Positions 35,382 to 45,197 of a stretch of 64,000 nucleotides of DNA are shown here, in pieces. Origin of the DNA: Solimicrobium silvestre (lineage in GTDB: Bacteria; Pseudomonadota; Gammaproteobacteria; Burkholderiales; Burkholderiaceae_D); assembly GCF_002976435.1 (NCBI RefSeq), contig NZ_PUGF01000014.1, positions 1 through 64,000 on the forward strand, read 5' to 3'. Each line of letters starts with the position of its first letter. Position 1 is the first letter of the stretch. Position numbers and translations under genes: made by a program. The notes beneath the pieces were generated by a model. The model was not told the DNA's origin, searched no databases, and saw only the letters and a program-made list of their open reading frames with translations.

Positions 35382-37808
35382 TTATGAGCGCAACTTAGCA
35401 TCACAACGTGTTTGCGCGGCGCTTAGTAATGCGGCCATAGCGGCCTCAATAAGCTCCTCCTGCAGAGTAGACTGAGTATCTTGTAAGGTGCATCGGAATG
35501 CAAGGCTTTTTTCATTATCCTGCAAACCTTTTCCACGATATTCATCAAATAAAACAATGGCTTGCACACATAGGCACGCTGGATTTAAACGTCGTTCCTG
35601 CATAAATACATCAAGCACATCTTGCACTGCAACAGTTTGATTTACCAACAACGCCAAGTCACGCGTGACTGCCTGGAATTTAGGAATTTCCTGATACGCC
35701 GGCACGCCAACCGCTTGTAATGCAACGGCGTCCAATTCAAACACGACAGGTGCCAATGGCAAATCGTATTTTTGTTGCAATGCCGGATGCAATTCACCCA
35801 ACACACCAACCACTTTGCCGTCACATTCAATTTGCGCCGAGCGACCAGGATGCAATGCAGGATGATCAACTTTGCTAAAACGTAGTGTTTTTGGCGCAAA
35901 TAATGCTTCGATATCCGCTTTCACATCAAAGAAATCAACTTGACGAGTCGCCTGCCCCCACTGCTCTTCCGCTTGTGATCCATACGACAAACCAGCCAAT
36001 TTTTTAGGCTCGTTAAATCCGGCCACGGTTAAACCGCCATCAAGAACAGTTTCGTCGCGCAAATACACTGGCGCAATTTCAAAAATACGAATCCGGCTTA
36101 CTTTACGGTTTAAGTTATAGCGTGCATTAGCAACCAGGCTGGCGATCAAATTGGTGCGCATTACACTCATATGACTCGCGATAGGGTTTTGCACCTTGAT
36201 CGGATTAGCATTATTCGCAAAATCCTGCTCCCAAGCAGCTTCAACAAAACTGTAATTCAGCACTTCCTGATAATCCAGATCAGCAATCTGACGTCGCACT
36301 TTAAATAACGAGCGGGTATTTTCAGGCAAAATCCGCATGGCAGATGCAGCTACCGGCGGCAAGGCAGGGATATTTTCAAAACCATACACGCGCGCCACTT
36401 CTTCAATCAAATCTTCTTCGATTTCAATATCAAAGCGGTACGATGGCGGCGTCACCAAAAAGCCATCTGGCTCTTGGGTGAACGGTAGCCCTAAGCGTTG
36501 GAAGATATCAGCAATTTGAACGTCCGACAACGCAACGCCGATCACTTTAATCGCGCGCGCAGTGCGTAATTTGACTGGCGGGCGAGTTGGCAAATTAATG
36601 ATTTGATCATCTACTGGACCAACTGATCCGCCGCAAATAGTCACAATTAAACCAGTAATGCGTTCGATGTGTGCAACGGTGCTGGCAAAATCAACGCCGC
36701 GCTCAAAGCGATGTGCTGCATCAGTCGAAAAATTAAAGCGGCGAGCACGGCCTTGAATGGCGCTTGGCCACCAAAACGCTGCTTCCAGATAAATATTTTG
36801 CGTATCCAACGTGACGGAAGTTGCGTCACCGCCCATGATGCCCGCCAACGATTCCAAAATCGGCGCTTCGCCGGTGGTGGAGATGACGCCTATCCACGGA
36901 TCCACGTTAACGGTATTCCCGTTTAATAATTTAATCGACTCGCCAGCCTTACCCCAACGTACTTCAATACCGCCGCTGAGTTTATCCAAATCAAATACAT
37001 GGCTAGGCTGACCTAGTTCCAGCATGACGTAATTAGAAATATCAACCAACGCGGAAATAGGTCGTTGACCAGCACGTTCCAAGCGTTGCTTCATCCAGTC
37101 TGGAGTTGGTGCTTTGGCGTTGACACCACGAATCACACGCCCGGAAAAACGGCCGCATAAATCAGGCGCAGATACTTTTACCGGCAAAATTTCAGTCAGT
37201 GTTACCGGAACAGCGGTTGCACTTGGGACGTGCAAAGCCGTGCCAGTCAAAGCTGACACTTCACGCGCCACGCCCAATACCGATAAACAATCGGCTTTAT
37301 TTGGCGTGAGTTTGATGGTGAACTTTAGGTCGTCCAAATCAAGGAAGTCACGAATCGACGCGCCGATTGGCGCATCTTCCGGCAAATCCATCAAGCCGGA
37401 ATTTTCTTCTGACAATTTTAATTCACGCGCTGAACACAACATTCCCTGCGATTCTACGCCGCGTAACTCGCCGACTTTAATTTCAAACGGTTTCCCATCT
37501 GCGCCGGGTGGCAACATTGCGCCCGCTTTGGCACAAGCTACTTTCATGCCGGCGCGCACATTCGGCGCACCACACACGATTGTCAACAATTCGCCAGTAC
37601 CGACATCAACTTTACATACGTTCAAACGATCCGCATTCGGATGTTTTTCAAGCGAGACGACTTGCGCAACAACGACATGGCTAAATGGCGGTGCGACTGT
37701 TTCGGTGTCTTCTACTTCCAAACCTGACATGGTGAGCAAATGTGCTAATGCGTCTGACCCCATGCTTGGGTTGACCATGGTGCGTAACCAATTTTCTGAA
37801 AATTGCAT
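35382..37808 (-). CDS. pheT: Phenylalanyl-tRNA synthetase beta subunit
   Basis: The 808-residue subunit carries the tRNA-binding EMAP-II-like domain ([39 protein letters not shown], residues about 46-85), the B3/B4 editing domain, B5 ([19 protein letters not shown]), the catalytic-like core and the C-terminal ferredoxin-fold anticodon-binding domain ([26 protein letters not shown]). With PheS it forms the alpha2-beta2 enzyme that charges tRNA-Phe. Length and order pheS-pheT-ihfA are normal. It begins 14 bases after pheS. Confidence 0.97.
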   Translation of the reverse strand: MQFSENWLRTMVNPSMGSDALAHLLTMSGLEVEDTETVAPPFSHVVVAQVVSLEKHPNADRLNVCKVDVGTGELLTIVCGAPNVRAGMKVACAKAGAMLPPGADGKPFEIKVGELRGVESQGMLCSARELKLSEENSGLMDLPEDAPIGASIRDFLDLDDLKFTIKLTPNKADCLSVLGVAREVSALTGTALHVPSATAVPVTLTEILPVKVSAPDLCGRFSGRVIRGVNAKAPTPDWMKQRLERAGQRPISALVDISNYVMLELGQPSHVFDLDKLSGGIEVRWGKAGESIKLLNGNTVNVDPWIGVISTTGEAPILESLAGIMGGDATSVTLDTQNIYLEAAFWWPSAIQGRARRFNFSTDAAHRFERGVDFASTVAHIERITGLIVTICGGSVGPVDDQIINLPTRPPVKLRTARAIKVIGVALSDVQIADIFQRLGLPFTQEPDGFLVTPPSYRFDIEIEEDLIEEVARVYGFENIPALPPVAASAMRILPENTRSLFKVRRQIADLDYQEVLNYSFVEAAWEQDFANNANPIKVQNPIASHMSVMRTNLIASLVANARYNLNRKVSRIRIFEIAPVYLRDETVLDGGLTVAGFNEPKKLAGLSYGSQAEEQWGQATRQVDFFDVKADIEALFAPKTLRFSKVDHPALHPGRSAQIECDGKVVGVLGELHPALQQKYDLPLAPVVFELDAVALQAVGVPAYQEIPKFQAVTRDLALLVNQTVAVQDVLDVFMQERRLNPACLCVQAIVLFDEYRGKGLQDNEKSLAFRCTLQDTQSTLQEELIEAAMAALLSAAQTRCDAKLRS

Positions 37809-37822
37809 AGTTGAATCCGTTA

Positions 37823-38839
37823 TTAGTTAAATTGCTTCAAGAAGCGCAAATCGCCTTCGTAGAACAAACGCAAATCGCTGATCCCGTAACGCAGCATAGT
37901 CAAGCGTTCCAAACCGGAGCCGAATGCAAAGCCTATGTATTTCTCAGGATCTAATCCCATGTTGCGCACTACACTCGGGTGTACTTGCCCGGAGCCAGAT
38001 ACTTCTAACCAACGTCCTTTTAATGGGCCACTGCCAAAGGCAATGTCAATTTCTGCCGACGGTTCAGTGAAAGGAAAATACGATGGACGAAACCGCACTT
38101 GTAAATCATCGGTTTCAAAAAATGCCTTAACAAAATTAAGGTACACGCCTTTTAAATCAGCGAAACTGATGTCTTCGGCAATCCACAAACCTTCGACCTG
38201 ATGGAACATCGGCGAATGGGTCGCATCACTATCAACACGATAAGTGCGGCCTGGTGCGATAACTTTAATTGGGGCGGAATTCATGCGTGCATAACGCACT
38301 TGCATTGGACTGGTATGAGTACGCAACAACAATGGTTTGCCAGTGCTGTCATTACCTTCAACGTAGAAGGTGTCTTGCATGGAACGCGCCGGATGATTTT
38401 CCGGGCTGTTTAGAGCAGTAAAATTGGTCCAGTCGGTTTCAATTTCAGGGCCATCGGCCACATCAAAACCAATCGAGCGGAAAATTTCTTCAACCCGTTC
38501 CCAAGTGCGCATCACCGGATGCATACCACCGACGCTACGGCCACGGCCTGGCAAAGTGATGTCGATGGCTTCGGCATTTAAGCGCGCCTGCATTTGAGCG
38601 TTCGCGAGTTGGTCGCGGCGCGCTCCTAATAAATTTTCGATTTGGACTTTAATCGCATTGATAATGGCGCCCTGCGCTTTGCGCTCGTCTGGCGACAATT
38701 TACCCAAGCCTTTCATGAGCTCAGTGATTTGTCCGGTTTTACCAAGAAATTTTGCCTTGGCATTTTCTAATGCGGCTGCATCTTCGGCGGCAGCAAAGTC
38801 GGTGCCAGCCTGAGTTACGAGATTATCTAATGAATTCAT
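37823..38839 (-). CDS. pheS: Phenylalanyl-tRNA synthetase alpha subunit
   Basis: The ATG at 38839 (AGGAAA upstream) gives 338 residues, typical for PheS (about 327-340). Longer in-frame forms reach into the dispersed repeat and are not credible. Motifs include the coiled-coil N-terminus, the start of motif 1 ([31 protein letters not shown]), motif 2 ([17 protein letters not shown]) and motif 3 ([16 protein letters not shown]). The upstream region contains a terminator and a palindromic repeat, so pheST is probably transcribed from its own promoter. Confidence 0.96.
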   Translation of the reverse strand: MNSLDNLVTQAGTDFAAAEDAAALENAKAKFLGKTGQITELMKGLGKLSPDERKAQGAIINAIKVQIENLLGARRDQLANAQMQARLNAEAIDITLPGRGRSVGGMHPVMRTWERVEEIFRSIGFDVADGPEIETDWTNFTALNSPENHPARSMQDTFYVEGNDSTGKPLLLRTHTSPMQVRYARMNSAPIKVIAPGRTYRVDSDATHSPMFHQVEGLWIAEDISFADLKGVYLNFVKAFFETDDLQVRFRPSYFPFTEPSAEIDIAFGSGPLKGRWLEVSGSGQVHPSVVRNMGLDPEKYIGFAFGSGLERLTMLRYGISDLRLFYEGDLRFLKQFN

Positions 38840-38877
38840 GCTGATATTTCCTGCTCTGGCACAAGCCCGACTACCAA

Positions 38878-38976
38878 GAGGACTTATGCAAAATTGTTTC
38901 GGCAAGGCGTGCCGACGCAGATGGTACTTTGGTACAGCAAGGAGAGCACAACGCAGCAGAAGCGATTTGCGTAAGT
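38878..38976 (-). repeat. Dispersed palindromic element, copy 2
   Basis: Reverse complement reads ACTTACGCAAATCGCTTCTG ... CAATTTTGCATAAGTCC with a centre of GTACCAAAGTAC. It is homologous along its whole length to the copy at 18834-18937, in opposite orientation. It lies between the rplT terminator and the pheS start. Confidence 0.85.
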
Positions 38977-38982
38977 ACTAAC

Positions 38983-39022
38983 CAAAATAAAAAACAGGGC
39001 AAAGTATAACCTTTGCCCTGCC
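38983..39022 (-). terminator. Intrinsic terminator after rplT
   Basis: CAGGGCAAAG and CTTTGCCCTG form a 10-bp stem (38995-39020) followed on the minus strand by a long T-rich run. It separates rpmI-rplT from pheST. A second stem (AATGTCCCGCTA...TAGCGGCATT, 39031-39057) lies just upstream. Confidence 0.85.
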
Positions 39023-39068
39023 TCTTTTACAATGCCGCTAAAAACTAGCGGGACATTGCTAACAACAA

Positions 39069-39428
39069 TTACGCAGCCAAGGTAGCTTTAACTTGATTAA
39101 CAATCGCAGCAAATGCTGGTTTGTCCATCACAGCCATATCAGCCAAGACCTTACGATCCAGACCGATAGAAGCTTTTTTAAGGCCATTCATGAATACGCT
39201 GTATGTCAGGCCGTGTGAACGTGACGCGGCATTGATACGAGTGATCCACAAAGCGCGGAATACGCGTTTTTTGTTACGACGATCGCGGTAAGCATATTGA
39301 CCAGCGCGCATAACTGCTTGCTTGGCAATACGGTAAACCTTACTACGACGACCACGGTAACCCTTGGCTAAATTTAGAACTTTCTTATGACGGGCACGAG
39401 CTGTAACCCCACGTTTTACTCTAGGCAT
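39069..39428 (-). CDS. rplT: Ribosomal protein L20
   Basis: The 119-residue protein starts [39 protein letters not shown], the long basic helix of L20 that binds 23S rRNA and is essential for early 50S assembly. Length is exact for the family. In E. coli L20 represses rpmI translation; a similar control may apply here. It follows rpmI by 27 bases. Confidence 0.98.
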   Translation of the reverse strand: MPRVKRGVTARARHKKVLNLAKGYRGRRSKVYRIAKQAVMRAGQYAYRDRRNKKRVFRALWITRINAASRSHGLTYSVFMNGLKKASIGLDRKVLADMAVMDKPAFAAIVNQVKATLAA

Positions 39429-39455
39429 GATAACTCCTTAATATTGAGTATGAGG

Positions 39456-39653
39456 TTAAGCGTTTGGCATCATGCGCATGACTGATACTACGTCTGCTGC
39501 ATTAACGTTCGTGATACCGCGCAATTGGCGTTTGTTCTTGGTAGTCTTTTTGGTCAAAATGTGGCGCTTGAAAGCGTGTCCACATTTGATCGTTCCACCT
39601 GGACGCACGCGAAAGCGTTTCTTGGCAGAGCTTTTGGTCTTCATTTTTGGCAT
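39456..39653 (-). CDS. rpmI: Ribosomal protein L35
   Basis: The ATG at 39653 gives the normal 65 residues ([45 protein letters not shown]). An upstream in-frame start would add ten residues absent from L35. A small basic protein of the large subunit. It is the second gene of the infC-rpmI-rplT operon, although 169 bases separate it from infC. Confidence 0.97.
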   Translation of the reverse strand: MPKMKTKSSAKKRFRVRPGGTIKCGHAFKRHILTKKTTKNKRQLRGITNVNAADVVSVMRMMPNA

Positions 39654-39822
39654 AACGTTACTGTCTGTTAAGGACAGTTCCAATTTTAACGTGATTGTAG
39701 GTGGTAGCGAACTCGCTACACTTTGATGCCCACTCTCACTTATTTAGAACAGTGAAATCGAGTCCACTGTTATTTAATCTGACGTATTGCTACGTCAGAC
39801 AAATTCCGGATTTACTACTAAA

Positions 39823-40347
39823 TTACTTTTTCTTCTTCGGCGCCAAAACCATTACCATTTGGCGGCCTTCCATCTTCGGAAACTGCTCAACTTGACCGTA
39901 CGGCTCAAGGTCGCCTTTCAAGCGCTCAAGCATCCGCATTCCGATGTCTTGGTGAGCCATTTCACGACCACGAAAACGCAAAGTGATTTTAGTTTTATCG
40001 CCATCATCAAGGAATTTGATCAGATTACGCAACTTAATGTTGTAATCGCCATCATCCGTACCTGGCCTGAACTTCACTTCCTTCACCAAAACAACTTTTT
40101 GTTTCAGCTTGGTTTCATGCGCTTTCTTTTGCTCTTGGTATTTAAACTTGCCGTAATCCATCAAGCGACATACTGGCGGCTGCGCGTTAGGTGCAATTTC
40201 GACCAAATCCACGCTTGCCTCTTCAGACAAACGAATTGCTTCGGCCAATTTTACGATGCCTAACGGCTCATTTTCAACGCCGGACAGACGTACTTCTAGA
40301 GCGGTAATTTCGCCGTTGATGCGATGTGTTGACTTGTCAGTAGCTAT
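39823..40347 (-). CDS. infC: Translation initiation factor IF-3, probable ATA start
   Basis: The sequence conserved in IF-3 extends upstream of the first ATG (40248). Counting back 33 codons in frame reaches ATA at 40347 followed by GCT ACT GAC AAG, giving [13 protein letters not shown], the normal IF-3 start, with AAAAGGAAA seven bases before it. No ATG, GTG or TTG lies nearer the conserved N-terminus. The product has 174 residues: an N-domain (about 1-80, with [21 protein letters not shown]) and a C-domain (about 90-174) ending in APKKKK. A rare start codon allows IF-3 to limit its own synthesis, as with AUU in E. coli infC. Confidence 0.9.
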   Translation of the reverse strand: MATDKSTHRINGEITALEVRLSGVENEPLGIVKLAEAIRLSEEASVDLVEIAPNAQPPVCRLMDYGKFKYQEQKKAHETKLKQKVVLVKEVKFRPGTDDGDYNIKLRNLIKFLDDGDKTKITLRFRGREMAHQDIGMRMLERLKGDLEPYGQVEQFPKMEGRQMVMVLAPKKKK

Positions 40348-40403
40348 TGCAGTTTCCTTTTAATATCAAATAAACAGGCCGTGCTCTGTTGCGAAAGGTT
40401 CGA

Positions 40404-42311
40404 TCAGGCTTTTGTGGCGATCTCATGATTGAGACGCTCAACTAAAGCACTAACAGGCATTACACCCAGATCGAGATTACCTCGCGTACGCACGGCCACT
40501 GTACTTGCATCCCTTTCCTTATCACCAATAACAATGATGTAAGGCACTTTTTGAACGGAATGCTCGCGTATTTTATAGGTTATTTTCTCATTACGCAAAT
40601 CAAGGTTTACTCTAAAGCCTTGTTTCTTTAAGCTTTCAGCAACAGATTTGGCATATTCCGCTTGCGAATCGGAAATATTTGTCACCACAACTTGCACCGG
40701 TGACAACCACAACGGGAAAGCGCCAGCAAAATTCTCAATCAAAACACCAATAAAACGTTCCATTGAGCCAACAATAGCTCGGTGCAACATAATAGGAATT
40801 TTGCGTGAATTATCTTCCGCCACATATTCCGCACCCAAACGTACCGGCATGGAAGGATCAATCTGCACAGTCCCCACCTGCCATGAGCGACCCAAACTAT
40901 CTTTTAAATGGTATTCAATTTTCGGACCATAAAACGCGCCTTCACCCGGCAATTCTTGCCATGTCAGACCGCAAGCACGTAACGCTGAACGCAATGATTC
41001 TTCAGCGCGATCCCAGTCTTCTTCAGTACCGATGCGATTATCTGGACGAGTCGCGATTTTAATGTCGATATTGTGAAAACCAAAATCTGCATACACTTTC
41101 ATCGCCTGCGGATGGAAAGTCATCACTTCCTGGGCGATTTGCTCTTCAGTACAGAAAATATGACCATCATCCTGAGTAAAGCCGCGCACCCGCATAATGC
41201 CGTGTAACGCGCCCGAAGTTTCGTTGCGATGGCATTGACCGAACTCGCCAAAACGCAATGGCAATTCACGATAACTACGCAAGCCAGTATTAAAAATTTG
41301 CAAATGACCTGGGCAATTCATCGGCTTTAAGGCGTAATTGCGGTTTTCCGATTCTGTCGCAAACATCGATTCGCGATAGTTTTCCCAATGCCCGGTTTTT
41401 TCCCACAGAGTACGATCCAGAATTTGCGGTGTTTTGACCTCCTGATAGCCGCCATCCTGATACACCTGACGCATGTATTGCTCAACCTGCTGCCAGATAG
41501 TCCAACCTTTGGCATGCCAGAACACCAGTCCCGGCGCCTCTTCTTGCATGTGAAATAAATCCAAGGCCTTGCCTAATTTACGATGGTCACGTTTTTCAGC
41601 TTCCTCCAGCATAAATAAATACGCTTCCTGATCTTCTTTTTTGATCCAGGCAGTGCCGTACACGCGCTGCAACATTTCATTTTTAGAGTCGCCGCGCCAG
41701 TAGGCGCCCGCTAACTTCATTAGCTTAAACACCTTCAACTTACCAGTCGATGGTACGTGCGGGCCACGACACAAATCAGTGAAGTTGCCTTCTGTGTAGA
41801 GCGATACATCTTGATCGGCCGGAATCGAGGAAATAATCTCCGCCTTATACGCTTCACCGATAGAAGTGAAGTAAGCCACCGCTTCGTCACGCGGCAGCAC
41901 TTTGCGAGTAATTACTTCGTCCTTTTTAGCCAGTTCTGCCATTTTCTTTTCAATTAAGACTAAATCATCCGGTGTAAATGGACGCTTGTAGGAAAAGTCA
42001 TAGTAAAAGCCGTTATCAATCACCGGACCGATGGTGACTTGCGCATCAGGATAAAGCTGCTTCACCGCGTAGGCCAATAAATGCGCAGTGGAATGACGAA
42101 TTACTTCCAGACCTTCTGGATCTTTTTCTGTTACGATCGCCAAATCAGCGTCAGCTTCAATCAAAAACGAGGTATCAACCAGTTGGCCATTAACTTTACC
42201 GGCCAAGGCCGCTTTGGCGAGGCCAGCACCAATACTGGCGGCGACTTGCGCAACTGTTACCGGGGCGTCGAATTGACGTTGTGAACCATCAGGAAGTCTG
42301 ACTGAAACCAT
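40404..42311 (-). CDS. thrS: Threonyl-tRNA synthetase
   Basis: From the ATG at 42311 (GGAGA upstream) the protein has 635 residues (E. coli 642). Domains: TGS (residues 1-62), SAD editing domain with [16 protein letters not shown] (about 73-88) and the [10 protein letters not shown] metal site, class II catalytic core with [10 protein letters not shown] (zinc Cys) and [33 protein letters not shown] (motif 2), motif 3 [17 protein letters not shown], and the C-terminal anticodon-binding domain. It charges tRNA-Thr and edits serine. Upstream lie a Thr-rich leader ORF and a terminator, suggesting attenuation. Confidence 0.98.
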   Translation of the reverse strand: MVSVRLPDGSQRQFDAPVTVAQVAASIGAGLAKAALAGKVNGQLVDTSFLIEADADLAIVTEKDPEGLEVIRHSTAHLLAYAVKQLYPDAQVTIGPVIDNGFYYDFSYKRPFTPDDLVLIEKKMAELAKKDEVITRKVLPRDEAVAYFTSIGEAYKAEIISSIPADQDVSLYTEGNFTDLCRGPHVPSTGKLKVFKLMKLAGAYWRGDSKNEMLQRVYGTAWIKKEDQEAYLFMLEEAEKRDHRKLGKALDLFHMQEEAPGLVFWHAKGWTIWQQVEQYMRQVYQDGGYQEVKTPQILDRTLWEKTGHWENYRESMFATESENRNYALKPMNCPGHLQIFNTGLRSYRELPLRFGEFGQCHRNETSGALHGIMRVRGFTQDDGHIFCTEEQIAQEVMTFHPQAMKVYADFGFHNIDIKIATRPDNRIGTEEDWDRAEESLRSALRACGLTWQELPGEGAFYGPKIEYHLKDSLGRSWQVGTVQIDPSMPVRLGAEYVAEDNSRKIPIMLHRAIVGSMERFIGVLIENFAGAFPLWLSPVQVVVTNISDSQAEYAKSVAESLKKQGFRVNLDLRNEKITYKIREHSVQKVPYIIVIGDKERDASTVAVRTRGNLDLGVMPVSALVERLNHEIATKA

Positions 42312-42386
42312 CGTATTCTCCAAAAGAAAAATAGTAAGTGGATGAAGCTAAATTTACAAAGAATATTGCGCGTGAAAATGCGCACG

Positions 42387-42415
42387 AAAAAAAACGCGGA
42401 CTAGCCGCGCTTTTT
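42387..42415 (-). terminator. Terminator in the thrS leader
   Basis: On the minus strand CGCGG and CCGCG form the GC core of an 11-bp stem extended by A/T pairs, with loop CTAGT and eight Ts following. It lies 30 bases after the leader-ORF stop and 76 bases before the thrS start. It may be the attenuator of thrS and/or the terminator of tRNA-Val. Confidence 0.8.
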
Positions 42416-42444
42416 CAAAAGAGACAAACGAAAAAGATCCTCGA

Positions 42445-42486
42445 CTAGAGTCGCGTACCAAACAAGGTGGTAGTTCGCGGTGTCAT
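42445..42486 (-). CDS. Thr-rich leader peptide upstream of thrS (putative)
   Basis: A 14-codon frame reads MTPRTTTLFGTRL then TAG. Five of thirteen residues are threonine, using codons ACA, ACT, ACC, ACC and ACG. AAAGG lies ten bases before the ATG. The frame is located between tRNA-Val and a strong terminator, ahead of thrS and in the same direction. The segment CGCGACT in its last codons can pair with AGTCCGCG of the terminator's 3' side (one bulge), a plausible antiterminator. This is the layout of ribosome-mediated attenuation; function is inferred. Confidence 0.6.
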   Translation of the reverse strand: MTPRTTTLFGTRL

Positions 42487-42539
42487 AACCAAGGTGCCTT
42501 TCTCGCTCTTAAAGTGAGTTACGTGTTACTGCAAATTTG

Positions 42540-42616
42540 TGGTGGGCGGTGAGGAATTCGAATCCCCGACCCCTTGGATGTCGACCAAGTATTCTAACCA
42601 GCTGAACTAACCGCCC
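42540..42616 (-). tRNA. tRNA-Val (anticodon GAC)
   Basis: A 77-base gene with encoded CCA folds completely. It has acceptor GGGCGGT/ACCGCCC, D stem GTTC/GAAT, anticodon stem CTTGG/CCAAG with loop TCGACAT (anticodon GAC), T stem GGGGA/TTCCTC-type with loop TTCGAAT, and discriminator A. Position 33 is C in place of the nearly universal T. The D-arm resembles tRNA-Asp, but the anticodon is clearly GAC by stem placement. It is transcribed toward thrS, upstream of the leader ORF. Confidence 0.9.
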
Positions 42617-42692
42617 CGAAGAGCCGAGACTATAGCAAAGTTCATGTTGAGCGTAAAGCATTTTTCGCTACTTTTTTATTATTTTTAGGTTC

Positions 42693-42873
42693 GTAGGGTG
42701 GGCACGCTCTTGTGCCCACGCGTTATCGACGGTCAATAATAGGTTCGACACTTTCTCTTTGTTGATCAAATGTTCATCGTGCCCACGCGTAACATTTGAT
42801 TAACAATACCCTCACACAATCCATTGCTTATTCACGGCTACGCGTGGGCACGGTGAGTCTGTGCCCACCCTAC
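42693..42873. repeat. Composite GTAGGGTGGGCAC palindromic element
   Basis: The ends GTAGGGTGGGCAC...GTGCCCACGCGT and ACGCGTGGGCAC...GTGCCCACCCTAC are inverted copies of one hairpin unit. Between them lies a third unit, GTGCCCACGCGT, itself inside the inverted repeat GATCAAATGTT...AACATTTGATT. This is the type of REP-like palindrome common in betaproteobacterial genomes and often spread by RAYT transposases. It fills the space between relA and tRNA-Val. Confidence 0.8.
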
Positions 42874-42900
42874 CCCTGTTTTTCGCAAGAATATACCCGA

Positions 42901-45150
42901 TTACTGACGTCGCACATCCTGCACGCCACTCACATCACGCAACACCATTAAGGCTTTTTGCAATTGCGCAGTAGAGCCGATTTCTGCCGTAAACGACATC
43001 CGCGCCTGACCTTTAGCACTTTGGGTGCTCACGCCAATCACATTAATTTTTTCGCGTGAAAAAATTTCTGAAATATCGCGTAACAAACCTTGCCTATCTT
43101 GCGCCAGAACATAAATATCAACTGGATAAACCGTTTCGCGTCCTGGCTGCCCCCAAGTAGTCAGAATCACCCGTTCCGGTGATTTTTTGCGCATCTCGGT
43201 AAAATTTTTACAATTAGCGCGATGGATCGACACGCCTTTGCCGCGCGTCACAAAACCGACGATCACATCCGGCGGCGCAGGTTTGCAGCACTTAGCCAGA
43301 AGCGTTAATAAACCGTCAGTACCAACCACTAACACGCCTGACTTCGCGCCTTGAATCACACTTGAGGCGCGGCTTTTATTAATTAATACTTCGTCAGATA
43401 CCGGCGGTACAACTTCGTCATGCAAAGCATGCTCAACCTGACGCAGGCTAAACTCTTCTTTACCTACCGACAAAAACAGGTCTTCCACTTTATCAAAGCC
43501 GCACTTGCGCGCCAGCTCTTCTAAATTCATGACCGTTTTACCTTCGCGCTGCAAGGTTTTCTCAACTTGTGCACGCCCTTTACTCAAGGTTTCTTGCTGA
43601 TCCAAGGCATTAAACCAAGCGCGGATTTTGGAGCGGGTGCGTGAACCAACTGCATATTCGGGATTTAGCCAATCACGCGATGGGCCGGTCTCCAATCCGA
43701 TTTTTGCAGTAATAATTTCAACGGTCTGCCCATTTTTAAGCGGAGTATTTAACGGCACCATCACGCCATCTACGCGTGCACCACGGCAGTTATGCCCGAC
43801 GGATGTATGCAAATGGTAGGCGAAGTCAATCGGCGTAGCGTTATTCGGCAATTCAATAACGCGTGCTTGCGGAGTGAGTACGTAAATACGATCATCCAGC
43901 GTGGTTGATTTGAGTTTCTCTACCCACTCGCGCTGTAAATTATCGTCGCCTACTACGGCTTCCGTGATATCGGTTTTCCAGGCTAATAATTGGCGCAACC
44001 AGGCAATTTTTTCGTCGTACTCTTGCCCGGCAAAATTCGAACCGCCCTCTTCTTTATAACGCCAATGTGCTGCCACGCCATACTCGGCAAAATGGTGCAT
44101 GTCTTTGGTGCGAACTTGCACCTCAAAGCCGCGCTTATCGTCAGCAATAACAACGGTATGCAATGATTGGTAGCCATTTGGTTTGGGGCGTGCGATGTAA
44201 TCATCGAACTCTTCGGGAACTGGAGTCCAGATGTTGTGCACAATGCCTAATACGGTATAGCAGGCCTTGATGTCGTCAACAATAATCCGGAACGCACGCA
44301 CGTCATTAAGCTCGTCAAAGTCAATGTCTTTGCCGCGCATTTTGTTCCAGATACTAAAAATATGCTTAGGCCGACCAAACACTTCGGCTTTAATACCAAC
44401 GGCATTCATTTCATGCTGCAAGCGATCTATCGACTTGGCGATAAACTCTTCGCGTTCGGTACGCTTTTCTTCCAGCATTCTGGCAATTTTTGAATACGAT
44501 TCAGGCTCAATAAAACGGAACGACAGATCTTCCAATTCCCATTTCATTTGCCACACGCCCAAACGGTTAGCCAGCGGCGCGTATAAATCAAACGTTTCAC
44601 GCGCGTATTGCTTACTGGTTTCATCAAAGCGTTTTTGTTCGGCGAAATAGCGCAAGGTAGTGAGCCTAGAAGCCAGACGCACCAAGACCACCCGCATATC
44701 TGACGCCATCGCCAGTAACATTTTGCGCAAGGTTTCCAGCTGTGTGGAAGCCTGCTGCGCGGCGTTTTTATTACGTCCAGGTTCAGGTAGTGCGGCCTGC
44801 TGCATCAAGTGCAATGCACTTAAACGCATTAAGCCACGCACACCGCCGACCAAATCAACAATTTCTTTACCAAAACGAGCTTCAATGCCTTCCGCTGCAC
44901 GAGGGTCAATTTGCGGCAATTCAAACAGCAAGCTGGCAATTCGGGTGTCGGCATCACTGCGCAAGGAACCTAAGGTTGCAGCCACACCGCGCGCAAATTG
45001 CAAGGCATTTTGCCCTGTGACCAATTCCACCGCTTCGTAATGGGGAGAGACGAATTCGAGCGCATCAAGCACCCGTTGCGCGTCTTCCGGTGAAAGGCTG
45101 GCAACTAGGTTGTCGATGTTTTCGCTGTTGACAGCGGCTATGGAGACCAT
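42901..45150 (-). CDS. relA: (p)ppGpp synthetase RelA
   Basis: The 749-residue protein has a degenerate hydrolase domain (residues about 40-200; the HDxxED motif is absent, with RIASLLFELPQID in its place). A synthetase domain follows (about 240-400) with DVRAFRIIVDDIKACYTVLGIVHNIW and the EFDDYIARPKPNGYQSLHT segment, acidic as in RelA rather than SpoT. Next come TGS (about 410-475), helical and zinc-finger regions with LLAKCCKPAPPD, and a C-terminal ACT domain. It makes ppGpp on ribosomes with uncharged tRNA. Being next to thrS is common in this group. Confidence 0.95.
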   Translation of the reverse strand: MVSIAAVNSENIDNLVASLSPEDAQRVLDALEFVSPHYEAVELVTGQNALQFARGVAATLGSLRSDADTRIASLLFELPQIDPRAAEGIEARFGKEIVDLVGGVRGLMRLSALHLMQQAALPEPGRNKNAAQQASTQLETLRKMLLAMASDMRVVLVRLASRLTTLRYFAEQKRFDETSKQYARETFDLYAPLANRLGVWQMKWELEDLSFRFIEPESYSKIARMLEEKRTEREEFIAKSIDRLQHEMNAVGIKAEVFGRPKHIFSIWNKMRGKDIDFDELNDVRAFRIIVDDIKACYTVLGIVHNIWTPVPEEFDDYIARPKPNGYQSLHTVVIADDKRGFEVQVRTKDMHHFAEYGVAAHWRYKEEGGSNFAGQEYDEKIAWLRQLLAWKTDITEAVVGDDNLQREWVEKLKSTTLDDRIYVLTPQARVIELPNNATPIDFAYHLHTSVGHNCRGARVDGVMVPLNTPLKNGQTVEIITAKIGLETGPSRDWLNPEYAVGSRTRSKIRAWFNALDQQETLSKGRAQVEKTLQREGKTVMNLEELARKCGFDKVEDLFLSVGKEEFSLRQVEHALHDEVVPPVSDEVLINKSRASSVIQGAKSGVLVVGTDGLLTLLAKCCKPAPPDVIVGFVTRGKGVSIHRANCKNFTEMRKKSPERVILTTWGQPGRETVYPVDIYVLAQDRQGLLRDISEIFSREKINVIGVSTQSAKGQARMSFTAEIGSTAQLQKALMVLRDVSGVQDVRRQ

Positions 45151-45197
45151 GGGGCAATTACTCGTTTTAATTACTTACTTATTTAATTACTTAATTA

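Noticed and set aside
38837-38905. Longer N-terminus for PheS starting at 38905
   Set aside because: The extra codons fall in the dispersed repeat and have no counterpart in PheS; the ATG at 38839 has a good ribosome binding site and gives the normal length.
38840-39068. Possible Phe-rich leader peptide for pheST
   Set aside because: Searched on the minus strand; only short frames without Phe codons (for example ATG TCC CGC TAG) were found between the rplT stop and pheS.
42460-42490. Plus-strand sequence AGGTGGTAGTTCGCGG resembling the T-box AGGGTGGNACCGCG motif
   Set aside because: It lies on the strand opposite to thrS and no plus-strand gene follows, so a T-box is not plausible; the minus strand reads as the Thr-rich leader instead.
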